NCBI RefSeq assembly: GCF_003258945.1
Contig: NZ_QLIX01000011.1
Coordinates: 62,001-126,000, forward strand
DNA length: 64,000 bases
From: Roseicella frigidaeris
Lineage (GTDB): Bacteria > Pseudomonadota > Alphaproteobacteria > Acetobacterales > Acetobacteraceae
Direction: 5' to 3'
Every line of letters starts with the position of its first letter. Within the stretch, counting starts at the first letter, position 1. A program made the position numbers and the translations under genes. Under the pieces are notes generated by a model that had not been told where the DNA came from, did not search any database, and saw only the letters and a program-made list of their open reading frames with translations. This document shows positions 36,706-47,454 of the stretch, piece by piece.

Positions 36706-37110
36706 ATGACCCAGCACCTGCCGGCGATGCTGCAAAGCCAGCCGCATCACCCCTCCGCGCAACCGGTGATCGAGCGCTGCATCGCCAGCTGCCTCGATTG
36801 CGCCGCGGTCTGCACGAGCTGCGCCGATGCCTGCCTGTCCGAGACGAATGTCGCCGAGATGGTCGCCTGCATCCGTCTCGACCTCGACTGCGCCGATCTC
36901 TGCGGCGCGACGGCGCGGAGCGTCGGGCGGCTGACCAAGCCGAACAAGGCGAGCATGGCGGCCACCTTGCAGGCCTGCATCGCCGCCTGCGAGGCCTGCG
37001 CCGCCGAATGCGGCCGGCATGCCGGCATGCATGCGCATTGCCGGATCTGCGCCGAGTCCTGCCGCGCCTGCGCCGCCGCCTGCCAGGCGCTGCTCGACGT
37101 GATGCCCTGA
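36706..37110 (+). CDS. Four-helix-bundle cysteine-rich copper-binding protein (Csp-like)
   Basis: A 134-residue protein with 18 cysteines arranged mostly as CxxC and CxxxC along helices (IERCIASCLDCAAVCTSC, LDCADLC, LQACIAACEACAAEC, HCRICAESCRACAAAC). This is the pattern of Csp copper-storage proteins, whose four-helix bundle is lined with Cys thiolates binding many Cu(I) ions. No signal peptide is present, so it would be cytosolic like Csp3. RBS CAGGAG lies upstream of ATG 36706. It probably buffers copper; no copper exporter or regulator is adjacent. Confidence 0.9.
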   Translation: MTQHLPAMLQSQPHHPSAQPVIERCIASCLDCAAVCTSCADACLSETNVAEMVACIRLDLDCADLCGATARSVGRLTKPNKASMAATLQACIAACEACAAECGRHAGMHAHCRICAESCRACAAACQALLDVMP

Positions 37111-37161
37111 GGCTTGGTGCCCCGAGGCTTGATACCCTGGTAGGGGGGCGGCGCCGTGGGA

Positions 37162-37914
37162 TCAGCCGCGGGCGATCCAGGGCATCTTGGCGGCGGCGAT
37201 GGTGACGAACTGGATGTTCGCATCCAGCGGCAGGTTGGCCATCATCAGGATGGTGCTGCCGACATGCGCCACGTCGAAGACCGGCTCCACCTTCATCTCG
37301 CCATTCGCCTGCTTCACGCCCTTCTGCATGCGGGCGGTCATCGGCGTGCCGGCATTGCCGATGTCGATCTGGCCGGAGACGATGTCGAAGGGCCGGCCAT
37401 CCAGCGCCAGCACCTTGGTCAGGCCGGTGATGGCATGCTTGGTGGAGGTGTAGGCGACGCTGTCCGGCCGCGGCACATGCGCCGAGATCGAGCCGTTGTT
37501 GACGATGCGGCCGCCCTGGGGAGACTGATTCTTCATCAGGCGGAAGGCGGCCTGGGCGCAGAGGAAGGAGCCGGTGAGGTTGACCTGCACCACCCGCGCC
37601 CAGTCCTCATAGGCCAGGTCCTCGATCGGCCCGGCCGGGACGTTGCCGCCGGCATTGTTGAACAGGAAGTCGAGCCGGCCCCATTCCGCCTTGATGCGGT
37701 CGAAGAGGGCGTTCACCGCCTTCGGGTCGCCGACATCGGTGGGGATGGCGAGCGCGCGCGACGCCGCCTCGCCGGCGAGGCCGATGGTCTCCTCCAGCGC
37801 ATCCTTGCGGCGCCCGGCGAGCGCGACCGACCAGCCGCCGCCGAGCAGGGCGAGGGCGGCGGCGCGGCCGACGCCGGAGCCGGCGCCGGTGACGACGGCA
37901 TGTTTCGTGGACAT
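37162..37914 (-). CDS. SDR-family oxidoreductase
   Basis: A 250-residue short-chain dehydrogenase. Cofactor motif TGAGSGVG (residues 9-16), RRKD after the second strand suggesting NADP(H), NNAGG at about 90-94, and catalytic Ser/Tyr/Lys in NNGSISAH and YTSTKHA. The C-terminal part ([25 protein letters not shown], extremes HVGST and FVTIAA) is that of the subgroup lacking the usual YVTG. It lies 82 bases downstream of the 2-hydroxyacid dehydrogenase gene on the same strand and is probably part of the catabolic operon 40228-37162. Confidence 0.88.
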   Translation of the reverse strand: MSTKHAVVTGAGSGVGRAAALALLGGGWSVALAGRRKDALEETIGLAGEAASRALAIPTDVGDPKAVNALFDRIKAEWGRLDFLFNNAGGNVPAGPIEDLAYEDWARVVQVNLTGSFLCAQAAFRLMKNQSPQGGRIVNNGSISAHVPRPDSVAYTSTKHAITGLTKVLALDGRPFDIVSGQIDIGNAGTPMTARMQKGVKQANGEMKVEPVFDVAHVGSTILMMANLPLDANIQFVTIAAAKMPWIARG

Positions 37915-37996
37915 CGGGGGTCTCTCCTGGACCGGGTGGGCGCCGGGGCGCCAAGGATAGGACGCGGCGCCGGGGCCGCGCCAGGGTCGGCGGCCG

Positions 37997-39040
37997 CTAG
38001 CTGTTCGGCCCGCGGCCCATGCCGACCGGCTGCCAGCGCCGCAGCTTGGTGGTCTGCAGCACCGAGGGGTTGACGCAGCTCATCGGCCATTTGTCCTGGA
38101 GCACGAGGGCCAGCTCATGCCCGACGCGCCGCTTGCGCGCCTCGTCGAAGCGGGCCGAGGCGCTGGCGACATGCGCGGTGAGGGTGACGTTCTCCATGCG
38201 CAGCAGCGGGTTGTTGTGGCTCGGCGGCTCGGTCTCCAGCACGTCGAGCGCGGCATGCGCGATCCAGCCCTCCTGCAGCGCCTTGATCAGCGCGCTCTCG
38301 TCCACGGTCGGGCCGCGTCCGGTGTTGACGAAGATGGCGGAGGGCTTCATGGCGCGGAAATGCTGCTCCTTCAGCATGTGGTGCACCTCGGGCCGCGCCG
38401 GGGCGTGCATGCTGAGGAAGTCGGACTGCGCCAGCACCTCGGAGAGCGTCGCCGGCTGCACGCCGTATTCCGCGATCTGCAGCTCCTCGATGAAGGGGTC
38501 GTAGGCCATCATGCGCAGCCCGAAGGGGGCGGCGCGGCGGGCGACGGCGCGGGCGACGCGGCCGAAGGAGATGAAGCCGAGGGTCTGGCCCATCAGGCGC
38601 GGGATCTGCAGCAGCGCCGGGCGGCCCTCCTTCCAGCGGCCCTCGCGCACCATGCGGTCCTGCTCGATCAGCCGGCGGAAGCCGGCGAGCAGCAGCATCA
38701 TGGCATGGTCCGCCACCTCCTCGATGAAGGTGTCGGGCACGTTGGTGACCGGGATGCCGCGCGCCGTCGCCGCCTTCACGTCGACGCTGTCGACGCCGAC
38801 GGAGCCGAGGGCGATGATGCGGCACTTCGTCAGGCTGTCGATGATCTCCCTGGTGATCGGGATGCCCTTGGCGTAGATCGCATCCGCCTCGCGCGCCGCA
38901 GCGATGAAGCCGGCGGTGTCGGTCGGCGCCTCGACGATCTCGGCATCGATCTCCGCCAGCGCCTCGCTCTCCAGCGCATAGCCGCCGCCGGCGACGGTGA
39001 AGCTGGCGCCTGCGGGGGTGACGATCCTGAACCTGGCCAT
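37997..39040 (-). CDS. D-2-hydroxyacid dehydrogenase family protein
   Basis: A 347-residue NAD-dependent D-isomer hydroxyacid dehydrogenase reducing a 2-oxo acid or oxidising a D-2-hydroxy acid. The Rossmann region is around [21 protein letters not shown] (near 155-175), where the usual GxGxxG appears as GFISFGRV, an atypical form. Catalytic Arg is in [13 protein letters not shown] (near 250), Glu near LETEPP and His in TAHVASAS (near 305). ATG 39040 is followed 15 bases upstream by the enolase-superfamily gene's stop, so the two are co-transcribed. A role in sugar-acid catabolism is inferred from the neighbours. Confidence 0.87.
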   Translation of the reverse strand: MARFRIVTPAGASFTVAGGGYALESEALAEIDAEIVEAPTDTAGFIAAAREADAIYAKGIPITREIIDSLTKCRIIALGSVGVDSVDVKAATARGIPVTNVPDTFIEEVADHAMMLLLAGFRRLIEQDRMVREGRWKEGRPALLQIPRLMGQTLGFISFGRVARAVARRAAPFGLRMMAYDPFIEELQIAEYGVQPATLSEVLAQSDFLSMHAPARPEVHHMLKEQHFRAMKPSAIFVNTGRGPTVDESALIKALQEGWIAHAALDVLETEPPSHNNPLLRMENVTLTAHVASASARFDEARKRRVGHELALVLQDKWPMSCVNPSVLQTTKLRRWQPVGMGRGPNS

Positions 39041-39055
39041 GCGGCTGTCCTCTCC

Positions 39056-40228
39056 TTAACGCACCGGCCGCGCGCGGATCGCGGCCTCGTTGACCTCGAC
39101 ACCCCAGCCCGGCCCCTCCGACAGGACCAGCGCGCCATCCTCGATCCGCGGCGCGGCGGTGAACTCGTCGCGCCAGGCGACGCTGTCGATATCGATCTCC
39201 ATCACCCGGAAATTCGGGATGCAGGCGGAGAAGGTGGCGCTGATGGCGGTGCAGAGATTGCCGTAGAAATTGTGCGGCGCGCAGTTGACCTCGTAGACGT
39301 CGCAGAAGGAGGCGATCTTCATGCTCTCGCCGAGCCCGTTCCAGATGACGTCGACAATGCCGACATCCATCGCGTACTGTTCGAGGAAGGGGCGGAACTC
39401 CCGCCGTCCGTGCAGCGTCTCGCAGGAGGCGACGGGGCAGGGCGCCATGCGCTTGATCGTGGCGAGCGCCGCCGGGTCGTGGCTGTCGATCTCGAGCCAG
39501 GTGAGGTCATAGGGCGCCACCGCCTCGGCGACGCGCTGGAAGCCCTCGGTGCGGAAATGGAAATTGGTGTCGAGATGGATGCCCATCTCCGGCCCCACCG
39601 CGTCGCGGATGCTGCGCAGATGCGCCCGCAGCTCGGCGAGCAGCCGGTTGTCCCAGTTCAGCTCCGGCCAGCCGGCATGCCGGCCGAAGCCGGGCGCGTA
39701 CTGGAACAGCGCGCCATCCGGCCCGGGGATCAGGATGTTGGTCTTGAGGGCGCGGAAGCCGCGCTCCTTCACCTCGGCCGCGTGGCGGGCGACATCGGCG
39801 CGGCTGCGGATGGCCGGCACGCCCATATGCGCCGCGTTGCGCACCCGGTAGCTGGCGAAATGCGACCAGTAGACCGGGATCCGCGTGCGGATCGGCCCGC
39901 CGAAGAGGGCGGCGACGGAGAGGCCGCGCGCCCGCGCCGCGATGTCGAGCAGCGCATTCTCGATGGCGGCGATCGCCTGCTGGTTCAGCCCGCCGCGGGA
40001 TTGCCGCGTCATCACCTGCAGCCAGGCCGTCACCTCCTCCCAGCGTGTCGGGTCGCGGCCGATGACCAGCGGCGCCAGGCTCTCGATGACGGCGGAGAGG
40101 CCGGCGGAGCCGAAGCTCTCGCTGTATTCCGACCAGCCGACGAGCCCGTCATCGGTCGTGACCTTGAGGAAGGAGAAGATCCGCCAGCCGGCATCGGCGC
40201 GCAGGGTCTCCAGCCGGGCGATCTTCAT
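39056..40228 (-). CDS. Enolase-superfamily dehydratase (mandelate racemase/muconate lactonizing enzyme family)
   Basis: A 390-residue enzyme of the MR/MLE group, which removes the alpha proton of a carboxylate and usually dehydrates sugar acids. Catalytic and metal-binding positions are seen as K in FRALKTNIL (about residue 157), D in IHLDTNFHF (about 220), E in LTWLEIDSHD (about 247) and E in ASCETLHGRREF (about 272). The pattern is closest to the galactonate/gluconate dehydratase-type groups but I cannot name the substrate. ATG 40228 was chosen because the MKIARLETL N-terminus is typical; a longer frame exists. It heads a three-gene operon with the hydroxyacid dehydrogenase and an SDR. Confidence 0.87.
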   Translation of the reverse strand: MKIARLETLRADAGWRIFSFLKVTTDDGLVGWSEYSESFGSAGLSAVIESLAPLVIGRDPTRWEEVTAWLQVMTRQSRGGLNQQAIAAIENALLDIAARARGLSVAALFGGPIRTRIPVYWSHFASYRVRNAAHMGVPAIRSRADVARHAAEVKERGFRALKTNILIPGPDGALFQYAPGFGRHAGWPELNWDNRLLAELRAHLRSIRDAVGPEMGIHLDTNFHFRTEGFQRVAEAVAPYDLTWLEIDSHDPAALATIKRMAPCPVASCETLHGRREFRPFLEQYAMDVGIVDVIWNGLGESMKIASFCDVYEVNCAPHNFYGNLCTAISATFSACIPNFRVMEIDIDSVAWRDEFTAAPRIEDGALVLSEGPGWGVEVNEAAIRARPVR

Positions 40229-40255
40229 CGCGCTCTCCGTTCCTCTCCCAAGCAT

Positions 40256-40301
40256 CCTGGACCATGATCCGCCCGCACGGGTTCGCGGATCATGGTCCAG
40301 G
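40256..40301. repeat. Perfect 17-bp inverted repeat in the divergent promoter region
   Basis: CCTGGACCATGATCCGC (40256-40272), 12-base spacer, GCGGATCATGGTCCAGG (40285-40301). It lies 27 bases upstream of the enolase-superfamily gene start and 160 bases upstream of the divergent SDR start, adjacent to family 2 repeat copy D. It could be a regulator site or a mobile palindromic element; the neighbouring repeat favours the latter. Confidence 0.75.
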
Positions 40302-40312
40302 CCAGTGTTTGA

Positions 40313-40359
40313 TCGCGTGATTCACGCCTTCGGCGTTTCCACCTCAGGCGATCACGCTC
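40313..40359 (-). repeat. Interspersed repeat family 2, copy D
   Basis: On the minus strand begins GAGCGTGATCGCCTG and contains CCGAAGGCGTG; 40 of 47 positions identical to copy E at 19097-19143 without gaps. It also contains a short internal GCGTGAT/ATCACGC inverted repeat. Confidence 0.7.
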
Positions 40360-40461
40360 TGGCAGCGCCACGCCGCGCCGTGCCGGATCGAACCATGTCG
40401 GCCGCCTATCCACAAGCCGCCCCGGCGGGGGTAGCGTCGCGGCATCGTGGAGGAGGATGCG

Positions 40462-41223
40462 ATGGGCAGGCTGGATGGCAGGATCGCCTGGGTGACGGGC
40501 GCGGGGAGCGGCATCGGCGAGGCGGTGGCGGAGCGCTTCGGCGCCGAGGGCGCGGTGGTGGTGCTCACCGGCCGCCGGCAGGACCGGCTGGCGGCGGTGG
40601 CGGAGCGGATCCGCGGCCAGGGCGGCACGGCGCATGTGCAGCCGGCCGACCTGATGCGGGCGGCCGAGGTGCAGCGCGTGGCGGACTGGATCGGCGCGAC
40701 GCTCGGGCGGCTCGACGTGCTGGTGAGCAATGCCGGGCTGAACGTGGTGGAGCGGGACTGGACGCGGCTGAGCCCGGAGGGGATCGATCAGCTCATCCAG
40801 GGCAACCTCAGCTCGGCCTTCTACGTGGCGCGCGCGGTGCTGCCGATCATGCGGGCGCAGGGCGGGGGCGTGATGATCCACACCGCCAGCATGGCCGGGC
40901 GCAATGTCGGGGTGATGAGCGGCGCCGGCTACAACGCCGCCAAGCACGGCGTGGTGGCGATGAGCCACAGCCTCAACATGGAGGAATGCGTCAACAACAT
41001 CCGCAGCACCGCCTTCTGCCCCGGCGAGGTGAACACCGAGATCCTGAAGAAGCGGCCGAACCCGCTGAGCCAGGAGGAGCTCGACCGCATGCTGCAGCCG
41101 GAGCAATGCGCCGACCTCATCCTCTACGTCGCCACCCTGCCGGAGGGCGTGACGATGAACGAGGTCTGGCTGACGCCCACCTGGAACCGCGGCTACGTCT
41201 CCGGGCTCCAGCGCAAGCTGTAG
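40462..41223 (+). CDS. SDR-family NAD(P)-dependent oxidoreductase
   Basis: A 253-residue short-chain dehydrogenase. Motifs: TGAGSGIGEA (residues 12-21), TGRRQDR after strand two, suggesting NADP(H), SNAGLN near 85-90, and catalytic Ser/Tyr/Lys in HTASMAG and YNAAKHG. The C-terminus ends MNEVWLTPTWNRGY, lacking the common VDGG. Start ATG 40462 has GGAGGA 7 bases upstream; a GTG at 40447 would place that ribosome site inside the gene. It is convergent with the ABC permease operon and divergent from the dehydratase operon, likely the same carbon-source pathway. Confidence 0.9.
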   Translation: MGRLDGRIAWVTGAGSGIGEAVAERFGAEGAVVVLTGRRQDRLAAVAERIRGQGGTAHVQPADLMRAAEVQRVADWIGATLGRLDVLVSNAGLNVVERDWTRLSPEGIDQLIQGNLSSAFYVARAVLPIMRAQGGGVMIHTASMAGRNVGVMSGAGYNAAKHGVVAMSHSLNMEECVNNIRSTAFCPGEVNTEILKKRPNPLSQEELDRMLQPEQCADLILYVATLPEGVTMNEVWLTPTWNRGYVSGLQRKL

Positions 41224-41246
41224 GCGAGCGGGGGTTCGGGCCCCCG

Positions 41247-42155
41247 CTATTCCTTCACCGCGCCGGTGAGGGAGGAGACGTAGTAGTCCACGAAGAAGGA
41301 ATAGAAGATGGCGACCGGCAGCGAGCCGAGCAGGCTGCCGGCCATCAGCGCCCCCCATTGGTAGACGTCGCCCGAGACCAGCTCGGTCAGGATGGCGACC
41401 GGCACCGTCTTGCTCTCGCTGCTCTGGATGAAGGCGAGGGCGTAGATGAACTCGTTCCAGGACAGGGTGAAGCTGAAGATGCCCGCCGAGATCAGCCCCG
41501 GCACGGCGAGCGGCAGGGTGATCTGCGTCAGGATCTGCAGCCGCGTCGCGCCGTCGATCAGCGCGCATTCCTCGAGCTCGTAGGGGATCGACTTGAAGTA
41601 GCCGATCAGCAGCCAGGTGCAGAAGGGCACGAGGAAGGTGGGGTAGGTGAGGATCAGCGCGAAGGGCGTGTCGAACAGCCCGAGGCGGAACACCATCGTC
41701 GCCAGCGGGATGAACAGGATGGAGGGCGGCACGAGATAGGCCAGGTAGATGGCCAGGCCGACATACTGGCTGCCGCGGAAGCGCAGCCGCTGGATGGCAT
41801 AGGCGGCGAGCACGCTGGCGAAGAGCGAAAGCGCGGTGGAGGCGATCGCCACCAGCATCGTCGTCCACAGCCAGCGCGGATAGCTGGTGTTGAACAGCAG
41901 GTGGCGGATGTGGTCCAGCGTCGGGCTGGCGATCCAGAAGGGGTTGTAGGTCTTGTAGTCGTAGAGCTCGGCATTCGGCTTGAAGGCCGTCACCGCCATC
42001 CAATAGAAGGGGAAGAGCAGGATGATGACGAAGCAGGCGAGCGGGACATAGAGCGTCACCACGCGGCGCGCCTTGCTGTCCCAGGTCATCAGCTCCGGGG
42101 CGAGGGCGGCGCGCGCCTCCGGCCCGTCCGCGGTCGCGGTGCTGGCCTCAGTCAT
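41247..42155 (-). CDS. Carbohydrate ABC transporter permease (MalG-type)
   Basis: A 302-residue inner-membrane permease of the carbohydrate uptake family CUT1. About six hydrophobic helices are visible, with the ATPase-contacting EAA loop as EECALIDGATRLQILTQITLPLAVPG (extremes EECALIDGA and ITLPLAVPG). It pairs with the MalF-type permease encoded just upstream; its ATG overlaps that gene's stop as ATGACTGA (8 bases). Last gene of the transporter operon, followed by a convergent SDR gene 24 bases away. Confidence 0.93.
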   Translation of the reverse strand: MTEASTATADGPEARAALAPELMTWDSKARRVVTLYVPLACFVIILLFPFYWMAVTAFKPNAELYDYKTYNPFWIASPTLDHIRHLLFNTSYPRWLWTTMLVAIASTALSLFASVLAAYAIQRLRFRGSQYVGLAIYLAYLVPPSILFIPLATMVFRLGLFDTPFALILTYPTFLVPFCTWLLIGYFKSIPYELEECALIDGATRLQILTQITLPLAVPGLISAGIFSFTLSWNEFIYALAFIQSSESKTVPVAILTELVSGDVYQWGALMAGSLLGSLPVAIFYSFFVDYYVSSLTGAVKE

Positions 42156-43104
42156 TGCCCTCTCCCTGCTGCCACTTGCGCCGCGCCATGCCGAAATAGG
42201 TGAAGAGCGTGGCGAAGATCAGGAACGGGATCATCGAGACCGCGATCGCCGCGCCCTCCGCCAGCTGCCCGCCCGGGATGCCCCGCTGGAAGGCGAGGGT
42301 CGCCATCAGATGCGTCGAGTTCACCGGCCCGCCGCGGGTGATGGCGTAGACGAGCTGGAAGTCGGTGAAGGTGAAGATGATCGAGAAGGTCATGACGATC
42401 GCCAGGATCGGCATGAGCAGCGGCACCGTGATCTGGGTGAAGCGCTGCCAGGGCGTCGCGCCGTCGAGCAGCGCCGCCTCGTAGAGGCTGGGCGAAATGG
42501 TCTGCAGCCCGGCGAGCAGGCAGATGGCGACGAAGGGGATGCCGCGCCAGACATTGGCCGCGATCAGCGACCAGCGCGCCGGCCAGGTGGAGCCGAGGAA
42601 GTCGATATAGGTGTTCCGCAGGTGCAGCACGTCGACGAGGATATAGGAGACGATGCTGAACTGCGGGTCGTAGATCCACCAGAAGGCGATGGCCGAGAGC
42701 ACCGTCGGCGTGATCCAGGGCAGCAGCACGATGGCGCGCAGCAGGCTCTTGAAGGGCAGGTGGTTGTTCAGCAGCAGGGCGAGCCAGAGGCCGAGGGCGA
42801 ATTTCCCGACCGTCGCCACCGCCGTGTAGAAGACGCTGTAGAAGACCGCCGTCCAGAAGACCGGGTCCTCCGCCAGATACTCGAAATTCTCGAGCCCGAC
42901 CCAGGCGCCGCCGCGGCCGATCATGGTATCGGTGAAGGCGAGCCAGATGCCGAGCCCGAGCGGGTAGGTGAGGAAGACCAGCAGCAGCCCGGTGGCGGGC
43001 AGCATGCAGCAGAAGACCAGGACGGGCTTCCAGTCGAAGAACCGGGCCAGCCAGCCCGGTTCCTGCCTTACGTTCTTCCAGGCCGTGCTTGCCGCCACGG
43101 ACAT
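42148..43104 (-). CDS. Sugar ABC transporter permease (MalF/UgpA-type)
   Basis: A 318-residue CUT1 permease with six predicted membrane helices, the first near VFCCMLPATGLLLVFLTYPLGLG (extremes VFCCMLPA and TYPLGLG), and an EAA loop YEAALLDGATPWQRFTQITVPLLMP (extremes YEAALLDGA and VPLLMP). It forms the translocation pore with the MalG-type protein. It lies 53 bases downstream of the binding-protein gene in the same operon. Confidence 0.93.
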   Translation of the reverse strand: MSVAASTAWKNVRQEPGWLARFFDWKPVLVFCCMLPATGLLLVFLTYPLGLGIWLAFTDTMIGRGGAWVGLENFEYLAEDPVFWTAVFYSVFYTAVATVGKFALGLWLALLLNNHLPFKSLLRAIVLLPWITPTVLSAIAFWWIYDPQFSIVSYILVDVLHLRNTYIDFLGSTWPARWSLIAANVWRGIPFVAICLLAGLQTISPSLYEAALLDGATPWQRFTQITVPLLMPILAIVMTFSIIFTFTDFQLVYAITRGGPVNSTHLMATLAFQRGIPGGQLAEGAAIAVSMIPFLIFATLFTYFGMARRKWQQGEGND

Positions 43105-43157
43105 GGCGCCCTCCTCCCTGCCTCATCCGCCGCCGGTTGGCCCGGCGGCGCCCTGCC

Positions 43158-44480
43158 TCAGCCGCGGTAGTAGCGCTTCGCCCGGCGCTCGGCCTCGCGC
43201 GCCGCGGCCTCGGGCGTCTGCTGGCCGGCGGCGACCGCGGCGCACATCTGCACCATGACGTATTCCGCCGTGGAGGACGCGGCCGCCTGGTTGATCGGCC
43301 CCTTCCACCCGTTCCAGTAGCGGTTGTTCATGCTGTCGCGGAAGCCGGTGATCTTGGGGTCGGATTCCCAGACCGGGCTCTTGTCGTAGGCGTTCAGCGG
43401 ATGCGCCCAGTAGCCGAGGCATTTCTGCAGCCAGGGGTCGTACTGCTCGCGCTCCATCATGAAGGCGAGATAGGATTTGGCGGCGTTCGGGTAGCGGCTG
43501 TGCTTGAACAGCATGGCGTTGATGGTCAGCGCCGATTGCGGCGGCGAGGGGGCCAGCCCCTTCGGCAGCGGCGCGTGGTTGGTGTCGGCCGCGATCGCCG
43601 CCGTCGCCGGGTCGTTCTTCAGCGAGAAGTAGAGCGAGACGCCATTCGCCGTCAGGAAGCATTCCTGCGCCGAATAGGCGCGGTTGTTCGAGACGTCGCT
43701 CCAGGAGAGCGTGCCGGGCACGAAGGTCTTCTGCAGCTCGGCGGCGTATTTCAGCGCCTCGATCGTCTGCTTGCTGTTGATCGCGACCTTGCCGTCCTCG
43801 TCGACCAGGAAGCCGCCATGCGACCAGACCAGCCAGTTGGCGTAGCCGTTGCCGTCGCCGACCGCGTTGCCGAGGGTGAAGCCGGCCGGCTTGCCCGCCG
43901 CCTTCAGCTTGCGGCAGAGATCGAGATACTTGTCGTGCTCGGTCGGGATGGCGTCGTAGCCGGCCGCCTTCACCGCGCTCTCGCGGTAGACGATCGGGCC
44001 GGCGGTGCCGCCGAAGGGGATGCCGATCCAATTGTTGCTGCCGTTCTTCTTGCCGAATTTCTCGCCGAGGAATTTCCAGCCGCCATAGCGCTTGCCGAGA
44101 TACTCGGCGACGTCGGAGAGCTCCACCAGCTTGTCGACGAAGATGTGCGGGTCCTCGGCCCAGCCGAGCACCACGTCCGGCCCGCTGCCGGTATTGGCGG
44201 TGACCGCGGTCTGGGCGCGGATATCCTCCCAGCCGACGAAGTCGACGCGCACCTGCACGCCGGTCTGCTGCTGGAAGCGCTGGGTGTTCTCGCGGAAGAT
44301 CACCTCGTCCGGCTCGACGAAGCGGGCCGGCCGCAGGATGCGCAGCGAGGCGCCGCTCTCGATCGGCAGCTTCAGCGTGGCGTCGGCTACCGGGATCTGC
44401 GCTGCCGATTCGCGCGCCATCGCCGCGGCCAGGGCGCCGGCGCCGAGCCCAAGGGCAGTGCGCCGCCTGATGATGTGCAT
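43158..44480 (-). CDS. ABC transporter extracellular substrate-binding protein (family 1)
   Basis: A 440-residue periplasmic carbohydrate-type binding protein. The N-terminus carries RRRTALGLGAGALAAAMARESAAQ, a leader with consecutive arginines that may go through Tat. The mature protein shows the family 1 features (TQRFQQQTGVQVRV near 67-80, GSGPDVVLGWAEDP near 98-111, WSHGGFLVDEDGKVAINS near 212-229). It delivers ligand to the two permeases downstream. Ligand unknown; neighbouring genes suggest a sugar, sugar acid or polyol. Confidence 0.92.
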   Translation of the reverse strand: MHIIRRRTALGLGAGALAAAMARESAAQIPVADATLKLPIESGASLRILRPARFVEPDEVIFRENTQRFQQQTGVQVRVDFVGWEDIRAQTAVTANTGSGPDVVLGWAEDPHIFVDKLVELSDVAEYLGKRYGGWKFLGEKFGKKNGSNNWIGIPFGGTAGPIVYRESAVKAAGYDAIPTEHDKYLDLCRKLKAAGKPAGFTLGNAVGDGNGYANWLVWSHGGFLVDEDGKVAINSKQTIEALKYAAELQKTFVPGTLSWSDVSNNRAYSAQECFLTANGVSLYFSLKNDPATAAIAADTNHAPLPKGLAPSPPQSALTINAMLFKHSRYPNAAKSYLAFMMEREQYDPWLQKCLGYWAHPLNAYDKSPVWESDPKITGFRDSMNNRYWNGWKGPINQAAASSTAEYVMVQMCAAVAAGQQTPEAAAREAERRAKRYYRG

Positions 44481-44514
44481 CCCGTCCCGTTCTCCCGTTC
44501 TTATGGGTCGTGCT

Positions 44515-45564
<1,050 letters not shown>

Positions 45565-45643
45565 GCTGCCTCCCGTCCGCGGGCGTGCCCGTGGCCGCCC
45601 GCTTGTCCTTCGGTCTTGCGCCGTGTGTCCCCTGGCCCGCGGG

Positions 45644-47269
45644 TCAGAGGCGGGAGACGGCGGTCTCCTTCGAGGTGATGAACTCGAGCAGCACGGGAAT
45701 GCCCTGCTGCGTCTTCTCGATCCCGCGCCGGATCGCGGGGACGATCTCGGACGGGTCGGTCACCCGCTCGCCATGCCCGCCGAAGGCGCGCGCCATGGCG
45801 GCGTAGTCGCCGGAGATGTCGGTGCTGCGGTACTTCTCCGTGCTGACCGGCATGACCTTCAGCTCGATCGCCATGGAGAAGTTGTTCAGCAGCACGGACA
45901 TGATCGGGATGCGCTCGCGCACCGCCGTCTCGAAATCCATGCCGGTGAAGCCGATCGCGGCGTCGCCCCAGACATTGATGCAGAGCTTCTCCGGCGCCGC
46001 CAGCTTCGCCCCCATGGCGAGGCCGAGCCCGTAGCCGAGCTGCGTGGTCTTGCCCCAGCCGAGATAGGAGAGCGGGGTGGTGGACTTCCAGAAGGGTGAG
46101 ATCTGGTCGCGCGGGCTGCCGGCATCATGGGTGATGATGACGTTGTCCTTGTCCACCGTGTGCTGCAGGTCCCACAGCACCCTATAGGGGTTGAGCGGCG
46201 CGTCCTTGCAGGTGAGCTTCGGCATCCACTCGGCGAGCCAGGGCTCCTTGATCGACTGGATCTCGGCCGCGACCGGCGCCGGGTCGCGCGGCGACCCGAC
46301 CAGGCCGGCGAGCTCGGCGAGCAGCGCGTCCATGGTCAGCGCCGCGTCGCCGATGAGGCCGAGATCGACCTTGACGTCCTTGTTCAGGTGCATCGGGTCG
46401 AGCGTCGCCTGGATGAATTTCGGCCCCTTCGGCATCTTCGGGCCGAAATTGGTCTCGGTGAAGGAGCAGCCGATGCCGATGATGAGGTCCGCCTTGTCGA
46501 GGAAGACCCGCATGTGCCTGCCCATGGCGACGCCGGCGGCGCCGAGGGAGAGAGGATGCTCCTCGTTGAAGGCCGACTTGCCGCCGAGGCTGGTGCAGAC
46601 CGGCGCCGCCAGCAGCTCGGAGAGCTTGGCGAGCTGCGTCCAGGCCCGCGCCCAGTGGACGCCGGTGCCGGCATAGATCACCGGCCGCTTCGCCTCGGCC
46701 AGCATCCGCGCCGCGCGCTTCACCTCGACCGGGTCGGGGCCGTAGCGCGTCGCCATCACCGGCGCGTAGTCGATCTCGCCCACCTCCTCGTTCCAGAGGT
46801 CGGTCGGCACCTCGACCAGCACCGGCCCGCCGCGGCCGTTGCGCAGCCGGGTGAAGGCGCGGCGCATGATGTTGGAGATCTCGGCCGCCAGCACCACCGG
46901 CTCGGCCGATTTCACCACATGGCGCATCGCCTCCGAGGAGTTGAAATTCGGGTCGATATGCGCGAGGCGCCGCGGATAGCCCTGCGGCACCACCAGCACC
47001 GGCACGCTCTCGCCATAGGCCTGGGCGACGCCGCCATAGGCGTTCTCGCTGCCCGGCCCGTGCTGCATGCAGAAGGCGCCGATCTTCTGCCCGGCGGTGA
47101 CGCGGCTGATGGCGTCCGCCATGTGCAGGCCGATCCGCTCCTGCCGCACCATGATCGGCCGGATGTCGCGCGCCGCGGCGAACTCGATCAGGTGGTTCAC
47201 CGGATAGCCGCAGAGGATCTCGACGCCCTCGCGCTTCATGATCTCGGCGATGGCTTCGCCCAGCTTCAT
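45644..47269 (-). CDS. Thiamine-diphosphate-dependent enzyme, acetolactate synthase-like
   Basis: A 541-residue ThDP enzyme of the pyruvate oxidase/acetolactate synthase/2-oxoacid decarboxylase superfamily. The cofactor-activating Glu is in [12 protein letters not shown] (about residue 44), the central Rossmann-like domain spans about 190-320, and the ThDP/Mg motif begins [13 protein letters not shown] and ends LLNNFSM (about 430-462). It splits or joins C-C bonds of a 2-oxo acid. It is not paired with an ilvN small subunit and sits upstream of the ABC importer, so a catabolic role is more likely than branched-chain amino acid synthesis. ATG 47269 gives the [10 protein letters not shown]-terminus usual in the family. 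Confidence 0.88.
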   Translation of the reverse strand: MKLGEAIAEIMKREGVEILCGYPVNHLIEFAAARDIRPIMVRQERIGLHMADAISRVTAGQKIGAFCMQHGPGSENAYGGVAQAYGESVPVLVVPQGYPRRLAHIDPNFNSSEAMRHVVKSAEPVVLAAEISNIMRRAFTRLRNGRGGPVLVEVPTDLWNEEVGEIDYAPVMATRYGPDPVEVKRAARMLAEAKRPVIYAGTGVHWARAWTQLAKLSELLAAPVCTSLGGKSAFNEEHPLSLGAAGVAMGRHMRVFLDKADLIIGIGCSFTETNFGPKMPKGPKFIQATLDPMHLNKDVKVDLGLIGDAALTMDALLAELAGLVGSPRDPAPVAAEIQSIKEPWLAEWMPKLTCKDAPLNPYRVLWDLQHTVDKDNVIITHDAGSPRDQISPFWKSTTPLSYLGWGKTTQLGYGLGLAMGAKLAAPEKLCINVWGDAAIGFTGMDFETAVRERIPIMSVLLNNFSMAIELKVMPVSTEKYRSTDISGDYAAMARAFGGHGERVTDPSEIVPAIRRGIEKTQQGIPVLLEFITSKETAVSRL

Positions 47270-47454
47270 GGCCTGGTCCTCCCGCTGCGGGCCCGCATGG
47301 CAGCCCGGCATCCGCGACCGGCGTTCCGGTCCGCTTCGTTTCCGCGGCAAGCCTAGCCTTGCCGGCGCGACGCGCGCAACCGGGGGGCCGGCGCCTTCCG
47401 GCGCGGCCGGATCGGATCATACTGCGTCGCATCAACACGAGCGGGAGATGGCCG

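Noticed and set aside
37102-37135. Short direct repeat TGCCCYGAGGCTTG after the copper-storage-like gene
   Set aside because: Two imperfect 16-bp units with no further copies seen; likely slippage, not a feature.
47345-47364. CGGCAAG/CTTGCCG inverted repeat with a central CTAG upstream of the small amidase subunit
   Set aside because: Only 7 bp long and no match to the other palindromes; too weak to call.
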